In this document: one piece after another, positions 8,718 through 16,946 of the stretch
How positions within the stretch are numbered: the stretch's first letter is position 1
Layout of the letters: every line of letters begins with the position of its first letter
NCBI RefSeq assembly: GCF_004919085.1
Contig: NZ_STGL01000003.1
Location: forward strand, 1-64,000
DNA: 64,000 nt
Direction: 5' to 3'
Source of the DNA: Nocardioides sp. GY 10127
Lineage (GTDB): Bacteria > Actinomycetota > Actinomycetes > Propionibacteriales > Nocardioidaceae
The notes under the pieces: generated by a model
What the model saw: the letters and a program-made list of their open reading frames with translations, nothing else
What the model was told of the DNA's origin: nothing
Databases searched by the model: none
Program-made: the position numbers and the translations under genes

Positions 8718-8804
8718 GGGGGTTCCCCTTCCAGGGTGTACGGCGGTCGCGGGTAGCGGCCGTGGGTCTGACGGGTGCCGGGTGCAGGTGGGTAGGCCTG
8801 GCAG

Positions 8805-8824
8805 TTATCGACACCCGTCGACAA
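8805..8824. promoter_or_regulatory. candidate TetR operator, copy 1
   Basis: Palindrome TTATCGAC-ACCC-GTCGACAA: half-sites match at 7 of 8 positions around a 4-nt spacer. It lies 88 bp upstream of the alcohol dehydrogenase start. The near-identical second copy 38 bp away and the coupled TetR gene make operator function the simplest reading. Confidence 0.65.
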
Positions 8825-8842
8825 CTGTGCCCCGCGAATCGC

Positions 8843-8862
8843 GTTTCGACACCTGTCGATAA
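8843..8862. promoter_or_regulatory. candidate TetR operator, copy 2
   Basis: Second copy of the palindrome, GTTTCGAC-ACCT-GTCGATAA, with half-sites matching at 6 of 8 and the same 4-nt ACCY spacer. The start-to-start distance from copy 1 is 38 bp. Between them lies a separate short palindrome, CGCGAATCGCG (8833-8843). Confidence 0.6.
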
Positions 8863-8914
8863 CCGTGACGTGCGCGACACCGCCCGCCGAGCAGGCGCGA
8901 CGGGAGACCGACCG

Positions 8915-9799
8915 TCAGGGAAGGACGGGGCCCGGGCCCTTGCCCGCGTCCCCGCGGCCGGGCGGGGTGTAGCCGGACTCCTCGCCGCGCAGCCGTCGCA
9001 CGACCGGGTCGACGTCGCCGAGCTCGACGGCGCGCCAGTGGCGGTGCAGCCGCTCGGCCACGGCGCAGGTCGTCCCGCTGCCCGCGAAGGGGTCCACGAC
9101 CAGGTCCCCGGGCTCGGTGCTGATGGTGAGCACCCGCTCCAGCAGCTTCTCGCTGAGCTGGTTGGGGCCCCGGTGCTTGGTGCTGCGGTGCCGCACCGGG
9201 CTGATGTCCGTCCACACGTCGGACAGGTTCAGGCCGTCGGGGTGCAGCTTCGCTCGGTGCCCGCCGTAGTCCTTGAGGTCGCCGCCGCAGTGGCGGCACA
9301 CGGCCACCGGGACCCGGGGGCGGGTGAAGGTCCGCGGCCGGCCGAGCGTGTAGTAGAGGAGGCTGTAGTGGGCCGGGTAGAGCCGGCCCCGGATGGGCAG
9401 CCCCATCTTCAGGTCGACGGCGACCCAGTGCCGGAACATCAGGCCGGCCCCGTTCAGGACGTGGCCGAGCTCGATGTTCCACCGCGGCACGTGGAACACC
9501 CACAGCGCACCGCCCGGGCGCAGCACCCGGACGCACTCGGCCAGCCAGGCTCGGCACCACTCCAGGTAGGCCTCGTCCGGCAGGAGGTCGTCGATGCCCG
9601 CGCCGTCGGGGCGGGTCCCGTAGTCCTTGGCCAGGTTGAACGGAGGGTCGGCGAACACCGCGTCGACGGAGTCGTCGGCGAGCGTGGGGAGCCAGTCCAG
9701 GCAGTCACCCTGGTGGAGCGTCCCGAGACCGGTGGCGAGCACCTCGCGGGGAGGGCCCGTGCGCGGACCGGGCGGGTGCTCGTCCCCCACCACGCCCAC
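8915..9799 (-). CDS. solitary DNA methyltransferase (beta-class, N6-A or N4-C)
   Basis: 294-aa SAM-dependent DNA amino-methyltransferase. Motif order is typical of the beta class: motif IV DPPF (51-54) near the N-terminus, then the target-recognition region, then motif I VDPFAGSGTT (235-244) near the C-terminus. DPPF is compatible with m6A or m4C. A CRHC pair (168-171) in the recognition region could bind metal with other residues. No restriction endonuclease or specificity gene is adjacent, so it is an orphan, possibly with an epigenetic role. GTG start with GGAGG 6 nt upstream. The C-terminal Gly/Pro tail is low complexity. Divergent from the chemoreceptor. Confidence 0.88.
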   Translation of the reverse strand: MGVVGDEHPPGPRTGPPREVLATGLGTLHQGDCLDWLPTLADDSVDAVFADPPFNLAKDYGTRPDGAGIDDLLPDEAYLEWCRAWLAECVRVLRPGGALWVFHVPRWNIELGHVLNGAGLMFRHWVAVDLKMGLPIRGRLYPAHYSLLYYTLGRPRTFTRPRVPVAVCRHCGGDLKDYGGHRAKLHPDGLNLSDVWTDISPVRHRSTKHRGPNQLSEKLLERVLTISTEPGDLVVDPFAGSGTTCAVAERLHRHWRAVELGDVDPVVRRLRGEESGYTPPGRGDAGKGPGPVLP

Positions 9800-9948
9800 C
9801 TCCTCGTCGCGCCTCCTGGCGGCGCCCGCACCCTACCGCCCGGGGCGGCCGCGACCGGCGGCCGGTCGCGGGGCCGGGCCAGGCCGACCGCGAGGCGTGA
9901 GGAATCTGTGAAACCTCCCGGGTTCCGGACCCGCGGGGGCCCGGCGGG

Positions 9949-9976
9949 CTCATTCGGCAGCCGGCCGCGCCGATGA
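9949..9976 (+). promoter_or_regulatory. FliA-type (sigma-28) promoter
   Basis: CTCA (9949-9952), 16-nt spacer, GCCGATGA (9969-9976), 32 nt before the chemoreceptor ATG. This matches the flagellar FliA consensus form CTCA-N15-17-GCCGA known from motile actinobacteria and is close to the general sigma-28 box TAAA-N15-GCCGATAA. Confidence 0.7.
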
Positions 9977-10008
9977 AGGAGTCGAACGTCCCCTGACCAG
10001 GAGCCCAC

Positions 10009-11682
10009 ATGTCCGTGATCGTCACGTCCCCGCACGCCGCGACGGCCACCCCGACCGTCCCGGCCGTCCCGACCGAGGGGACCCACCGGCTCGCCGGCCG
10101 CCTCACGTCCGTCGTCGCGGACCTCTCGGTGCGCGCCCGCATCCTCGGGATCGTGGCGGTCGTGGCGCTGGTCGTCGCCTCGCTCGGGGCGTTCTCGTTC
10201 CGAGCGCTCGGCGTCGAGGCCGCATCGGCACGGACGCTCCAGGACGCCAGCACCGCGACCCGCGCCGCGCTGGTGGCCGACATGATGCACGACTCGATCC
10301 GGGGCGACGTCCTGCAAGTGCTGGCCAACCCTGGCAACGCGAGCGTGTTCGCCTCCGCCACCGCCGACCTGGAGGAGCACTCCGCCGAGCTCACCGCACA
10401 GCTGGACGCCGTCGTCGCCCTCGGGCTGGGGACCGGCGTCGACCAGGCCGTCGCGCAGACGCGGCCCGTCGCCGAGAGCTACCTGGCGGCCGCCACCACC
10501 TTCATGGACTCGGCGGAGCGCTCGCCCGTCGGCGCGGCGACCGCGTGGCCGGGGTTCATGACCAGCTTCAAGGAGCTCGAGGCCGCGATGCCGGCCGTCG
10601 CGGACGCCGTGCAGGCGTACGCGGACGACGTCGCGGCCCAGGTGGAGGCCGAGCAGGCCATGCGCTGGCAGGTCCTGGGCGGCGTGGCGTTCGGCCTGGC
10701 CCTCGTCACGGTGCTGGGCCTGCTCCTGGCCCGCTCGATCTCCGGCCCGCTGGCCGGCGTGCTGCACGTCGTCGAGGGGCTCGCCGAGGGCGACCTCACC
10801 CGCACCGCCGGCCTCACGCGGCGCGACGAGATCGGCCGGATGGCCACGCAGCTCGACGTCGCCACGGCAAGGCTCCGCTCCACCGTCTCCGACCTCGCGT
10901 CCTCGGCCGAGGACCTCTCCGCGGCCGCCGGTGACCTCACCGCCGTCTCCGTGCAGATGAGCGCCTCGGCGCAGAGCTCGGAGGAGAGCGCCCGCGAGGT
11001 CGCCTCCACCGCCGTCCGCATGTCCCAGGACATGGAGGTCGCCTCAGCCGCCACCGAGGAGATGACGTCGGGCATCGGTGACATCTCCCAGCAGACCGCC
11101 TCGGCGGTGAGCATCGCCGAGCAGGCCGTCGGGGTGGCCGGCGAGACCACCGCGATGGTGAGCCGGCTGGGCACGTCGTCGGCCGAGATCCAGGGCGTCG
11201 TCAACCTCATCTCCGGCATCGCCGACCAGACCAACCTGCTCGCGCTCAACGCCACCATCGAGGCGGCTCGCGCGGGCGACGCCGGCAAGGGCTTCGCCGT
11301 CGTCGCCGGGGAGGTCAAGGACCTGGCGAACCAGACGAGCTCGGCGACGGGCGACATCGCGCAGCGGGTCACCGCGATCCAGGCGGACACCGGCGGGGCC
11401 GTCGACGCCATCGACCGGATCGGGTCGATCATCGGCGAGGTCAGCGGCACCCAGCAGTCCATCGCCTCGGCGATGGAGATGCAGCGCGCGACGTCGACCG
11501 AGATCAGCCGCTACATCAGCGAGGCGGCGTCCGGCTCCAGCCGGATCGCCGGCACGGCCGAGCAGGTGGCGCGCCTGGCCGCGGACACCACCGAGGCCGC
11601 CGGGGTCACCCGCGCCTCCGCGGACCGGCTCACGGACTCCTCGCAGCGGCTGCGTGGGCTGGTGGCCGGCTTCCGGTTCTGA
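10009..11682 (+). CDS. methyl-accepting chemotaxis protein
   Basis: 557-aa transmembrane chemoreceptor. Low-complexity N-terminus (about 1-35), TM1 about 45-66, an extracytoplasmic helical ligand domain of four-helix-bundle size (about 67-219), TM2 about 220-241, HAMP about 242-295 ([15 protein letters not shown]), then the cytoplasmic coiled-coil signalling domain. The hairpin tip is recognisable: [20 protein letters not shown] followed by [12 protein letters not shown], which contacts CheA/CheW. No CheB/CheR-binding pentapeptide is visible at the C-terminus. ATG start with AGGAG 5 nt upstream. Single-gene unit behind the FliA-type promoter; no other chemotaxis or flagellar genes are in the window. 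Ligand unknown. Confidence 0.95.
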   Translation: MSVIVTSPHAATATPTVPAVPTEGTHRLAGRLTSVVADLSVRARILGIVAVVALVVASLGAFSFRALGVEAASARTLQDASTATRAALVADMMHDSIRGDVLQVLANPGNASVFASATADLEEHSAELTAQLDAVVALGLGTGVDQAVAQTRPVAESYLAAATTFMDSAERSPVGAATAWPGFMTSFKELEAAMPAVADAVQAYADDVAAQVEAEQAMRWQVLGGVAFGLALVTVLGLLLARSISGPLAGVLHVVEGLAEGDLTRTAGLTRRDEIGRMATQLDVATARLRSTVSDLASSAEDLSAAAGDLTAVSVQMSASAQSSEESAREVASTAVRMSQDMEVASAATEEMTSGIGDISQQTASAVSIAEQAVGVAGETTAMVSRLGTSSAEIQGVVNLISGIADQTNLLALNATIEAARAGDAGKGFAVVAGEVKDLANQTSSATGDIAQRVTAIQADTGGAVDAIDRIGSIIGEVSGTQQSIASAMEMQRATSTEISRYISEAASGSSRIAGTAEQVARLAADTTEAAGVTRASADRLTDSSQRLRGLVAGFRF

Positions 11683-11701
11683 GGCCGCCGGCCTCTCGCC
11701 G

Positions 11702-11720
11702 GACCGCTCGCGGAGCGGTC
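11702..11720 (+). terminator. terminator hairpin after chemoreceptor gene
   Basis: Stem GACCGCTC/GAGCGGTC (8 bp) with a 3-nt loop, beginning 20 nt after the chemoreceptor stop codon. No U-run. Confidence 0.6.
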
Positions 11721-11722
11721 GC

Positions 11723-11747
11723 GGGCCCGCCGCTGGGCGGCGGGCCC
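11723..11747. terminator. hairpin between chemoreceptor and tRNA 3' ends
   Basis: Stem GGGCCCGCCG/CGGCGGGCCC (10 bp) with a 5-nt loop, two bases from the 3' end of the minus-strand tRNA. It can end transcription from either side. Confidence 0.6.
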
Positions 11748-11749
11748 CG

Positions 11750-11823
11750 TAGGGCGTGTGGGGCTCGAACCCACGACCCAAGGATTATGAGTCCTCTGCT
11801 CTGACCGACTGAGCTAACGCCCC
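11750..11823 (-). tRNA. tRNA with CAT anticodon (elongator Met or Ile2)
   Basis: A full cloverleaf folds on the minus strand: acceptor GGGGCGT/ACGCCCT, D-arm GCTC/GAGC, anticodon stem GAGGA/TCCTT with loop CTCATAA (anticodon CAT), T-arm GTGGG-TTCGAGC-CCCAC, A73, no encoded CCA. It is not initiator tRNA (position 1-72 can pair and the GGG/CCC anticodon-stem pairs are missing). Identity between elongator Met and lysidine-modified Ile2 is open; the G27-T43 wobble and TTGGGTCG variable region resemble Ile2 tRNAs. Confidence 0.9.
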
Positions 11824-11937
11824 GCGACCGCGCCCGGGAGCGTACCCGGCGACCGTCCCGGGGCGCCCATCGGGCGTCCGTGGGGCATGCGTGGGGCACC
11901 CGGCAGGCCGACTGTCTCCGCGCGCCCGGAAAGCACC

Positions 11938-11967
11938 AGAGCCGCCGACCTGGTGGTCGGCGGCTCT
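11938..11967 (-). terminator. terminator hairpin after tRNA-Asn
   Basis: A 13-bp perfect stem (AGAGCCGCCGACC with GGTCGGCGGCTCT) and a TGGT loop, 4 nt beyond the encoded CCA of tRNA-Asn; on the minus strand it is followed by GGTGCTTTCC. Confidence 0.7.
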
Positions 11968-11971
11968 GCGG

Positions 11972-12047
11972 TGGCTCCCCCGGTTGGACTCGAACCAACA
12001 ACCCTCCGGTTAACAGCCGAATGCTCTGCCAATTGAGCTACAGGGGA
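11972..12047 (-). tRNA. tRNA-Asn (GTT)
   Basis: Minus-strand cloverleaf: acceptor TCCCCTG/CGGGGGA, D-arm GCTC/GAGC, anticodon loop CTGTTAA (anticodon GTT), T-arm GTTGG-TTCGAGT-CCAAC, discriminator G73, and the CCA end is encoded. A tRNA-Asn close to dnaG is common in actinobacteria. Confidence 0.95.
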
Positions 12048-12123
12048 TCGCTGCCTTGCGGCGCTCGCACACCTTAGCAACGGCCTGTCACACAGCCGAA
12101 ATCGAGCCCCCTCCTCGCGCCGG

Positions 12124-12627
12124 TCAGCGGCCCACGAGACCGCGGGCCTCGGCCAGCAGGTCCTGGGCGGCGGCACGCACCGCCGGGTCGGCGGGGTCCA
12201 GCCCGGTGTCGAACTCGACGAACCACTCGGGCTCCCCGGCCCCGGACGGCGCCCGCCGGACGACCACCCGCACGCCTCGCTCCCCGACGACCTTGCGGTG
12301 CCGCTGGAGCACGACCGAGGCGGTCACCCGCTCGCGCACGAGCTGAAGCAGACGCCCGGCGTCCACGGGGCGCCAGCGGTGGACGACGCGTTCCTCACCC
12401 CACGTCCCGACCTCGGCGACGACGAGCTCGCCGGTCTCGGCGTCCCAGTCCGCCGCCTGGACGCGCTCCCAGGCGAGGCTTGCGGTGGGGGCCTCCCCGG
12501 GCGCCCCCGCGTGCAGGGCGTTCCGGCTGCCTCCGACGAGCAGCCCGTCCTCGGTGCGGGCGACGGCCAGCAGGCGCTCCCCTCGCGGCAGGACGAGCCG
12601 CGGGGCGCGGCGGCCCAGGACGCTCAC
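12124..12627 (-). CDS. conserved protein downstream of dnaG
   Basis: 167-aa protein without signal or membrane segment. The first half is beta-rich and looks like a small PH-like or seven-stranded barrel fold (APRLVLPRGERLLAVARTED, GGSRNALH, ASLAWERVQAADWD, GELVVAEVGTW); the C-terminal part is mixed helix/strand and ends in a helix (AAAQDLLAEARGLVG). Such proteins often follow dnaG in actinobacteria, but no function is known to me. The GTG start overlaps the dnaG stop (GTGA), so it is translationally coupled to primase. tRNA-Asn lies 76 bp further on the same strand. Confidence 0.75.
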   Translation of the reverse strand: MSVLGRRAPRLVLPRGERLLAVARTEDGLLVGGSRNALHAGAPGEAPTASLAWERVQAADWDAETGELVVAEVGTWGEERVVHRWRPVDAGRLLQLVRERVTASVVLQRHRKVVGERGVRVVVRRAPSGAGEPEWFVEFDTGLDPADPAVRAAAQDLLAEARGLVGR

Positions 12628-14528
12628 AGCGTCGCCGTCAGCCGGTCGCGCAGGGCGCGCCGGTGCTGCTCGAGGGCGGCGAGCTCGCCGAACATCCGGT
12701 TGTAGCTGTCGGGGTCGTCGACCGGGTTGGTGCGCTGGAGCCGGGACTTCACGTCGGCCACGTCGCGGGTCGCCGTCAGCTCCAGCAGCCGCAGCACGTG
12801 CTGGGCGACGTACGGGGCGTCCGGCTCCCGCATGATCGGCAGCGGCTCGACGGCGAGCGCGGAGACCAGCGCCCCGAGCTCGGGCTCGGCCACCGCGTCC
12901 CGGATGCGGGCGACCCAGCCGGCGTCGCCGACCCCGGCGCCGGGGCCCCCGAGGGAGGCGATCGCGTCCCAGACGGCCCGGTAGGCGGGGTGGAGGAAGT
13001 CCTGCCCGTCGACCTCGGAGGTCAGCCTGCCGACCACCATCGGGTGCTGGACGAACAGCTTGAGGGTCTCTCGCTCGAGGGCGAAGCGCGGGTCGCGCGG
13101 GTCCGGGCCCTGCGGACGCTCGGGCCGGGCGGGCGGCTCCTCCCCGCGTCCGTGCCGACGCGCGTCGCGCCCTGCGCCCTGACCGCCGCGCGCCGCCCCG
13201 CGGGCACCGGCGCGGCGGACCTCCGCGCGGGCGTCCTCGGGGTCGACGCCGACCATCTGGGCGAGCTCGCGGGCGAACCCCTCGACCTTCGACTTGTCGC
13301 GCACGCTCGAGACCAGGCGTGCGGCCTCCCGCAGAGCGTCCACGCGACCGTCCGCCCGGTCCAGGTCGTACTTGGACACGACGTTGCCCAGCACGAACCG
13401 GTAGAGGGGGACGCGCTTGGCGACGAGCTCGCGGACGGCCTCGTCGCCCTCCGCCATCCGCAGGTCGCACGGGTCCTTGCCGGTGGGCTCGACGGCGACG
13501 TAGGTCTGGGAGACGAAGTTCTGGTCGCCCTCGAACGCGCGCAGCGCGGCCTTCTGCCCGGCCGCGTCGCCGTCGAAGGTGAAGATGACCTCGCCGCGGA
13601 ACTCCTCGTGGTCCGCCATGAACCGACGCAGCACCCGGGCGTGGTCGTCGCCGAAGGCGGTGCCGCAGGTGGCCACGGCCGTGGGGACGCCGGCCAGGTG
13701 GCAGGCCATCACGTCGGTGTAGCCCTCGACGATGACCGCCTGGCTGGCCTTGCCGATCTCGCGCCGCGCCAGGTCGATGCCGTAGAGCACCTGGGACTTC
13801 TTGTAGAGCGGGGTCTCGGCCGTGTTGAGGTACTTGGCCTCGATCCGGTCGTCGTCGTGCAGGCGTCGGGCGCCGAACCCGATGGTCTCGCCGCCCGGCT
13901 CCCGGATCGGCCAGAGCAGGCGCCCGCGGAACTTGTCGTACGGGGAGCGACCGACCGCGACGAGGCCGCCGACGGTCATCTCCTCGATGCTGAAGCCCTT
14001 CTGCTTGAGGTGGCGGTAGAGCGCCTCCCCCTCGCGCGGGGCGTAGCCGAGGCCGAAGCGGGCCGCGGCGTCCTGGTCGAACCCGCGCTCGGCGAGGAAG
14101 CGCCGCCCCACGACGCCCTCGGCGCCGGAGAGCTGGTCGGCGTACCACTCCTGGGCGACGCGGTGGGCCTCCACGAGGCGGCCGCGCTGGGGGCCGCGAG
14201 GGCGCTCGGGCTCGCCGTCGCCGTCCTCCCGCTCGAGGGTGATCCCGGACTTCTCCGCCAGCCGCTCGACGGACTCCGCGAAGGACAGCCCGTCGATCTT
14301 CATCAGGAACGAGATGACGTCCCCGCCCTCACCGCAGCCGAAGCAGTGGAAGAACCCTCGGCCCGGGTTGACGTTGAAGGACGGCGACTTCTCGTCGTGG
14401 AACGGGCACAGGCCCTTCAGCGAGCCGCCACCGGCGCGCTTGAGGGTGACGTACTGGCTGACCACGTCGTCGATGCGCGCCCGTTCGCGCACCTCGGCGA
14501 TGCTCGCCTCACGGATCCGGCCTGCCAC
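12624..14528 (-). CDS. dnaG: DNA primase
   Basis: 634-aa primase that makes RNA primers at the replication fork. The N-terminal CHC2 zinc finger ligands are Cys41, His44, Cys62 and Cys65 (CPFH ... HCFGC). The catalytic core carries YAPREGEALYRHLK and KFRGRLLWPI. The TOPRIM domain has VEGYTDV with its Glu, and FTFDGDAAG with the acidic DxD. The C-terminal part is a helicase-binding-like helical domain (about 450-634) after an Arg/Gly/Glu-rich linker. The GTG start fits a leaderless transcript: TAGGAT (14535-14540) ends 6 nt before it. Confidence 0.97.
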   Translation of the reverse strand: MAGRIREASIAEVRERARIDDVVSQYVTLKRAGGGSLKGLCPFHDEKSPSFNVNPGRGFFHCFGCGEGGDVISFLMKIDGLSFAESVERLAEKSGITLEREDGDGEPERPRGPQRGRLVEAHRVAQEWYADQLSGAEGVVGRRFLAERGFDQDAAARFGLGYAPREGEALYRHLKQKGFSIEEMTVGGLVAVGRSPYDKFRGRLLWPIREPGGETIGFGARRLHDDDRIEAKYLNTAETPLYKKSQVLYGIDLARREIGKASQAVIVEGYTDVMACHLAGVPTAVATCGTAFGDDHARVLRRFMADHEEFRGEVIFTFDGDAAGQKAALRAFEGDQNFVSQTYVAVEPTGKDPCDLRMAEGDEAVRELVAKRVPLYRFVLGNVVSKYDLDRADGRVDALREAARLVSSVRDKSKVEGFARELAQMVGVDPEDARAEVRRAGARGAARGGQGAGRDARRHGRGEEPPARPERPQGPDPRDPRFALERETLKLFVQHPMVVGRLTSEVDGQDFLHPAYRAVWDAIASLGGPGAGVGDAGWVARIRDAVAEPELGALVSALAVEPLPIMREPDAPYVAQHVLRLLELTATRDVADVKSRLQRTNPVDDPDSYNRMFGELAALEQHRRALRDRLTATL

Positions 14529-14611
14529 GCCGCGATCCTACGGGCGCGCCGGACGGAGCGGACGGGCGGCACCGCCGGCCTGTGGAGGAGCCGTCGTGCC
14601 GGGCCGGCGGC

Positions 14612-15541
14612 TCAGTACGCACCGTCCATGACGCCCGCGAGGGGCTCCCCCGCGGCGAACCGCTCGAGCTGGGCCCGGACGAGCCGGTAGGCACGCGGCC
14701 ACATGGCGGTGCTCGCCCCACCGACGTGCGGGGAGATCAGCAGGTTCTCCAGGTCCCACAGCTCGGAGTCCGCGGGCAGCGGCTCCGTGGGGAGCACGTC
14801 CACGGCGGCCCGCAGCCGCCCGGCGCGCAGCTCGGCGACGAGCGCGTCGGTGTCCACCACCGGGCCGCGTGCCATGTTCACCAGCAGGGCGCCGTCCGGC
14901 ATCCGGGCCAGGAGGTCGGCGTCGACCAGCCCGCGGGTCTCGTCGGTGAGCGGGCAGATGAGGATCACCACGTCGGCGTCCGCGACGAGCCCCGGCAGCT
15001 CGGTGAAGGCGTGCACGTGGCCCGCCTCGGTGTCCCGGGCCGTCCTCGCGACCCGGACGACCTCGACCTCGAAGGGGGCGAGCCGGGCCTCGATGGCCCC
15101 GCCGATGGAGCCGTAGCCGACGAGGACGACGCGGCGGTCCGCGAGGGCCGTGCGCCAGCGCGTCCCCCAGTGGTGGCGCTGCTGGTCGCGCACCATGCCG
15201 GGGACGTCGTTCATCCCGGCCAGCGTGAGGGTGAGCGCGAGCTCCGCGGTCGAGGTGTCGTGGATGCCGCGGCCGTTGCAGAGCGTCACGCCCTCGGGGA
15301 CGATCCCCCGGACGTTGTCCACACCGGCGGACAGCACCTGGAGGACCTGCAGGCTGCGCATCCGCGGGACGGCGTCCGCCACGTTCGGGTCCATCCCGTA
15401 GGGGGCGACGAAGAACGCGACGTCCTCGACCGAGTCGGGGACGTGCTCCCGGGGGTCCACCTGCTCGTAGCGCAGGGTGGTCGGGAGGCCTGCGCCGAGC
15501 TCGGCGGGGTCGAAGGGCAGCCAGACGAGGGGGTCGCTCAT
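14612..15541 (-). CDS. D-isomer-specific 2-hydroxyacid dehydrogenase
   Basis: 309-aa NAD(P)-dependent dehydrogenase of the phosphoglycerate/glyoxylate reductase family, reducing 2-keto acids to D-2-hydroxy acids. Seen: nucleotide-binding VLVGYGSIGGAIEARL in the middle, then the catalytic residues Arg (NMARGPVVD), Glu (DVLPTEPLP) and His (ISPHVGG). Shorter than PGDH and without an ACT domain, so serine biosynthesis is unlikely. ATG start: GGAGG is only 1 nt away and cannot act as an RBS, but TAGCGT (15549-15554) lies 7 nt upstream, fitting leaderless expression. 34 bp from the dgt stop. Confidence 0.88.
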   Translation of the reverse strand: MSDPLVWLPFDPAELGAGLPTTLRYEQVDPREHVPDSVEDVAFFVAPYGMDPNVADAVPRMRSLQVLQVLSAGVDNVRGIVPEGVTLCNGRGIHDTSTAELALTLTLAGMNDVPGMVRDQQRHHWGTRWRTALADRRVVLVGYGSIGGAIEARLAPFEVEVVRVARTARDTEAGHVHAFTELPGLVADADVVILICPLTDETRGLVDADLLARMPDGALLVNMARGPVVDTDALVAELRAGRLRAAVDVLPTEPLPADSELWDLENLLISPHVGGASTAMWPRAYRLVRAQLERFAAGEPLAGVMDGAY

Positions 15542-15575
15542 GCCTCCGACGCTAGTGCGACACCCGTCGGCGTCC

Positions 15576-16892
15576 TCACCCGGCCGGGAGGTCCGGGTGT
15601 GCGCCGGCGCACAGCCGGGCGTGCCAGGCGACTGCCGAGGCGTCGGTGAGGCTCGCGACCTGGTCGACGACCACCCGCAGCCGGCCCGCGTCGTCCGCCG
15701 CCTCGCGCCAGTCGTCGGCGAAGGGCCGGTCCAGCACCTCCGGCCCACGGGCGAGCAGGACGTCGACCAGCCCGGCGAGCAGGTCGCGCTGCCGCTCCAT
15801 CAGGCTGAGGCGCTCGTCGGTCTGCATGACGTAGTGGGCCGCGACCCCCTTGAGCAGGCTGATCTCCAGCAGCGTCGTCCGCGGGACGACGAGGTCGGCG
15901 GCGTACCGCACGAACGGGCCCTGCGCGCCGGCGAACGTCGCCGCCTGCACGTCGCCGCAGAAGCGCCCGATGAGGTCGCTGGTCAGGTTCTTCAGCGCCG
16001 CGAGGCCGGCCCGGCTGCCGTCGTGCGCGCGGGTCGGCCACGAGCCCACCGCCCGCAGGCCGGCCAGGACCTCGGCGAGGGTGTCGTCGTCGGCGTCCGG
16101 GACGTACCAGGCGCGCACGGACTCCCCCACCGCAGCCAGGTCGAGCCGCGTGAGGTCGATCTTGCCCGCGACCACGCCGTCCTCGACGTCGTGCACCGAG
16201 TAGGCGACGTCGTCGGCGAGGTCCATCACCTGCGCCTCGAGGCACCGTCGCCGCCCAGGGCCGCCGTCCGGGCCCGCGGGTGAGCCGGTGCGGAACCAGG
16301 CGAAGACCGGCACGTCGTCGGGGTAGACGCCGAACTTCACGCCGCCCCGGGGCGTCCCGTCCGCGTGCACGCCGCCCGCCGGCTCCGCGTCCGCGCGCTC
16401 CCACGGGTACTTCGTGCAGGCGTCGAGGGTGGCCCGGGTGAGGTTGAGGCCCACGGAGCGGCCCTCGGCGTCGACGGTCTTCGCCTCGAGCCGGGTGAGC
16501 AGGCGCAGGGTCTGGGCGTTGCCCTCGAAGCCGCCGCAGGGCTCGCTCACCGAGGCGAGCAGCTGCTCACCGTTGTGCCCGAAGGGCGGGTGACCGAGGT
16601 CGTGAGCCAGCGCGGCCGTCTCGGCGATGTCGGGCTGGGACCCGAGCGCGCGGGACAGGTCGCGCGCCACCTGCGCCACCTCGAGGGAGTGGGTGAGCCG
16701 GTTGCGGACGAAGTCGTCGCTCGCGGGCCCGACGACCTGGGTCTTGGCCGCCAGCCGGCGCGAGGAGGCCGCGTGCACGACCCGGGCCCGGTCCCGCTCG
16801 AACGGCGTGCGGACGGGCGCGTCGACGCGCTTGGGCGGCTCGGGCACGAGCCGCTCGGCGTCGGCGGCGGAGTAGAGGTCGTGGGGATCCAT
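15576..16892 (-). CDS. dgt: deoxyguanosinetriphosphate triphosphohydrolase (HD domain)
   Basis: 438-aa metal-dependent phosphohydrolase that cleaves dNTPs (dGTP type) to nucleoside and triphosphate, tuning dNTP pools. The HD superfamily residues are seen in NRLTHSLEVAQVAR and LAHDLGHPPFGHNGE, with the downstream Asp in MDLADDVAYSVHDVEDG. The N-terminal RTPFERDRARVVHAASSRRL is typical of the family. Next to dnaG, as in other actinobacteria, linking it to replication. ATG start with TACAGT 8 nt upstream and no SD sequence. Confidence 0.93.
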   Translation of the reverse strand: MDPHDLYSAADAERLVPEPPKRVDAPVRTPFERDRARVVHAASSRRLAAKTQVVGPASDDFVRNRLTHSLEVAQVARDLSRALGSQPDIAETAALAHDLGHPPFGHNGEQLLASVSEPCGGFEGNAQTLRLLTRLEAKTVDAEGRSVGLNLTRATLDACTKYPWERADAEPAGGVHADGTPRGGVKFGVYPDDVPVFAWFRTGSPAGPDGGPGRRRCLEAQVMDLADDVAYSVHDVEDGVVAGKIDLTRLDLAAVGESVRAWYVPDADDDTLAEVLAGLRAVGSWPTRAHDGSRAGLAALKNLTSDLIGRFCGDVQAATFAGAQGPFVRYAADLVVPRTTLLEISLLKGVAAHYVMQTDERLSLMERQRDLLAGLVDVLLARGPEVLDRPFADDWREAADDAGRLRVVVDQVASLTDASAVAWHARLCAGAHPDLPAG

Positions 16893-16946
16893 CGCTGGGC
16901 ACTGTAGAGGCGGGGGCCGACGGGAGGAGCCGCGGGCTCGCCGTCC

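Noticed and set aside
8915..9799. Restriction-modification or defence island around the methyltransferase
   Set aside because: Neighbours are a dehydrogenase operon and a chemoreceptor; no nuclease, helicase, integrase or toxin gene is nearby.
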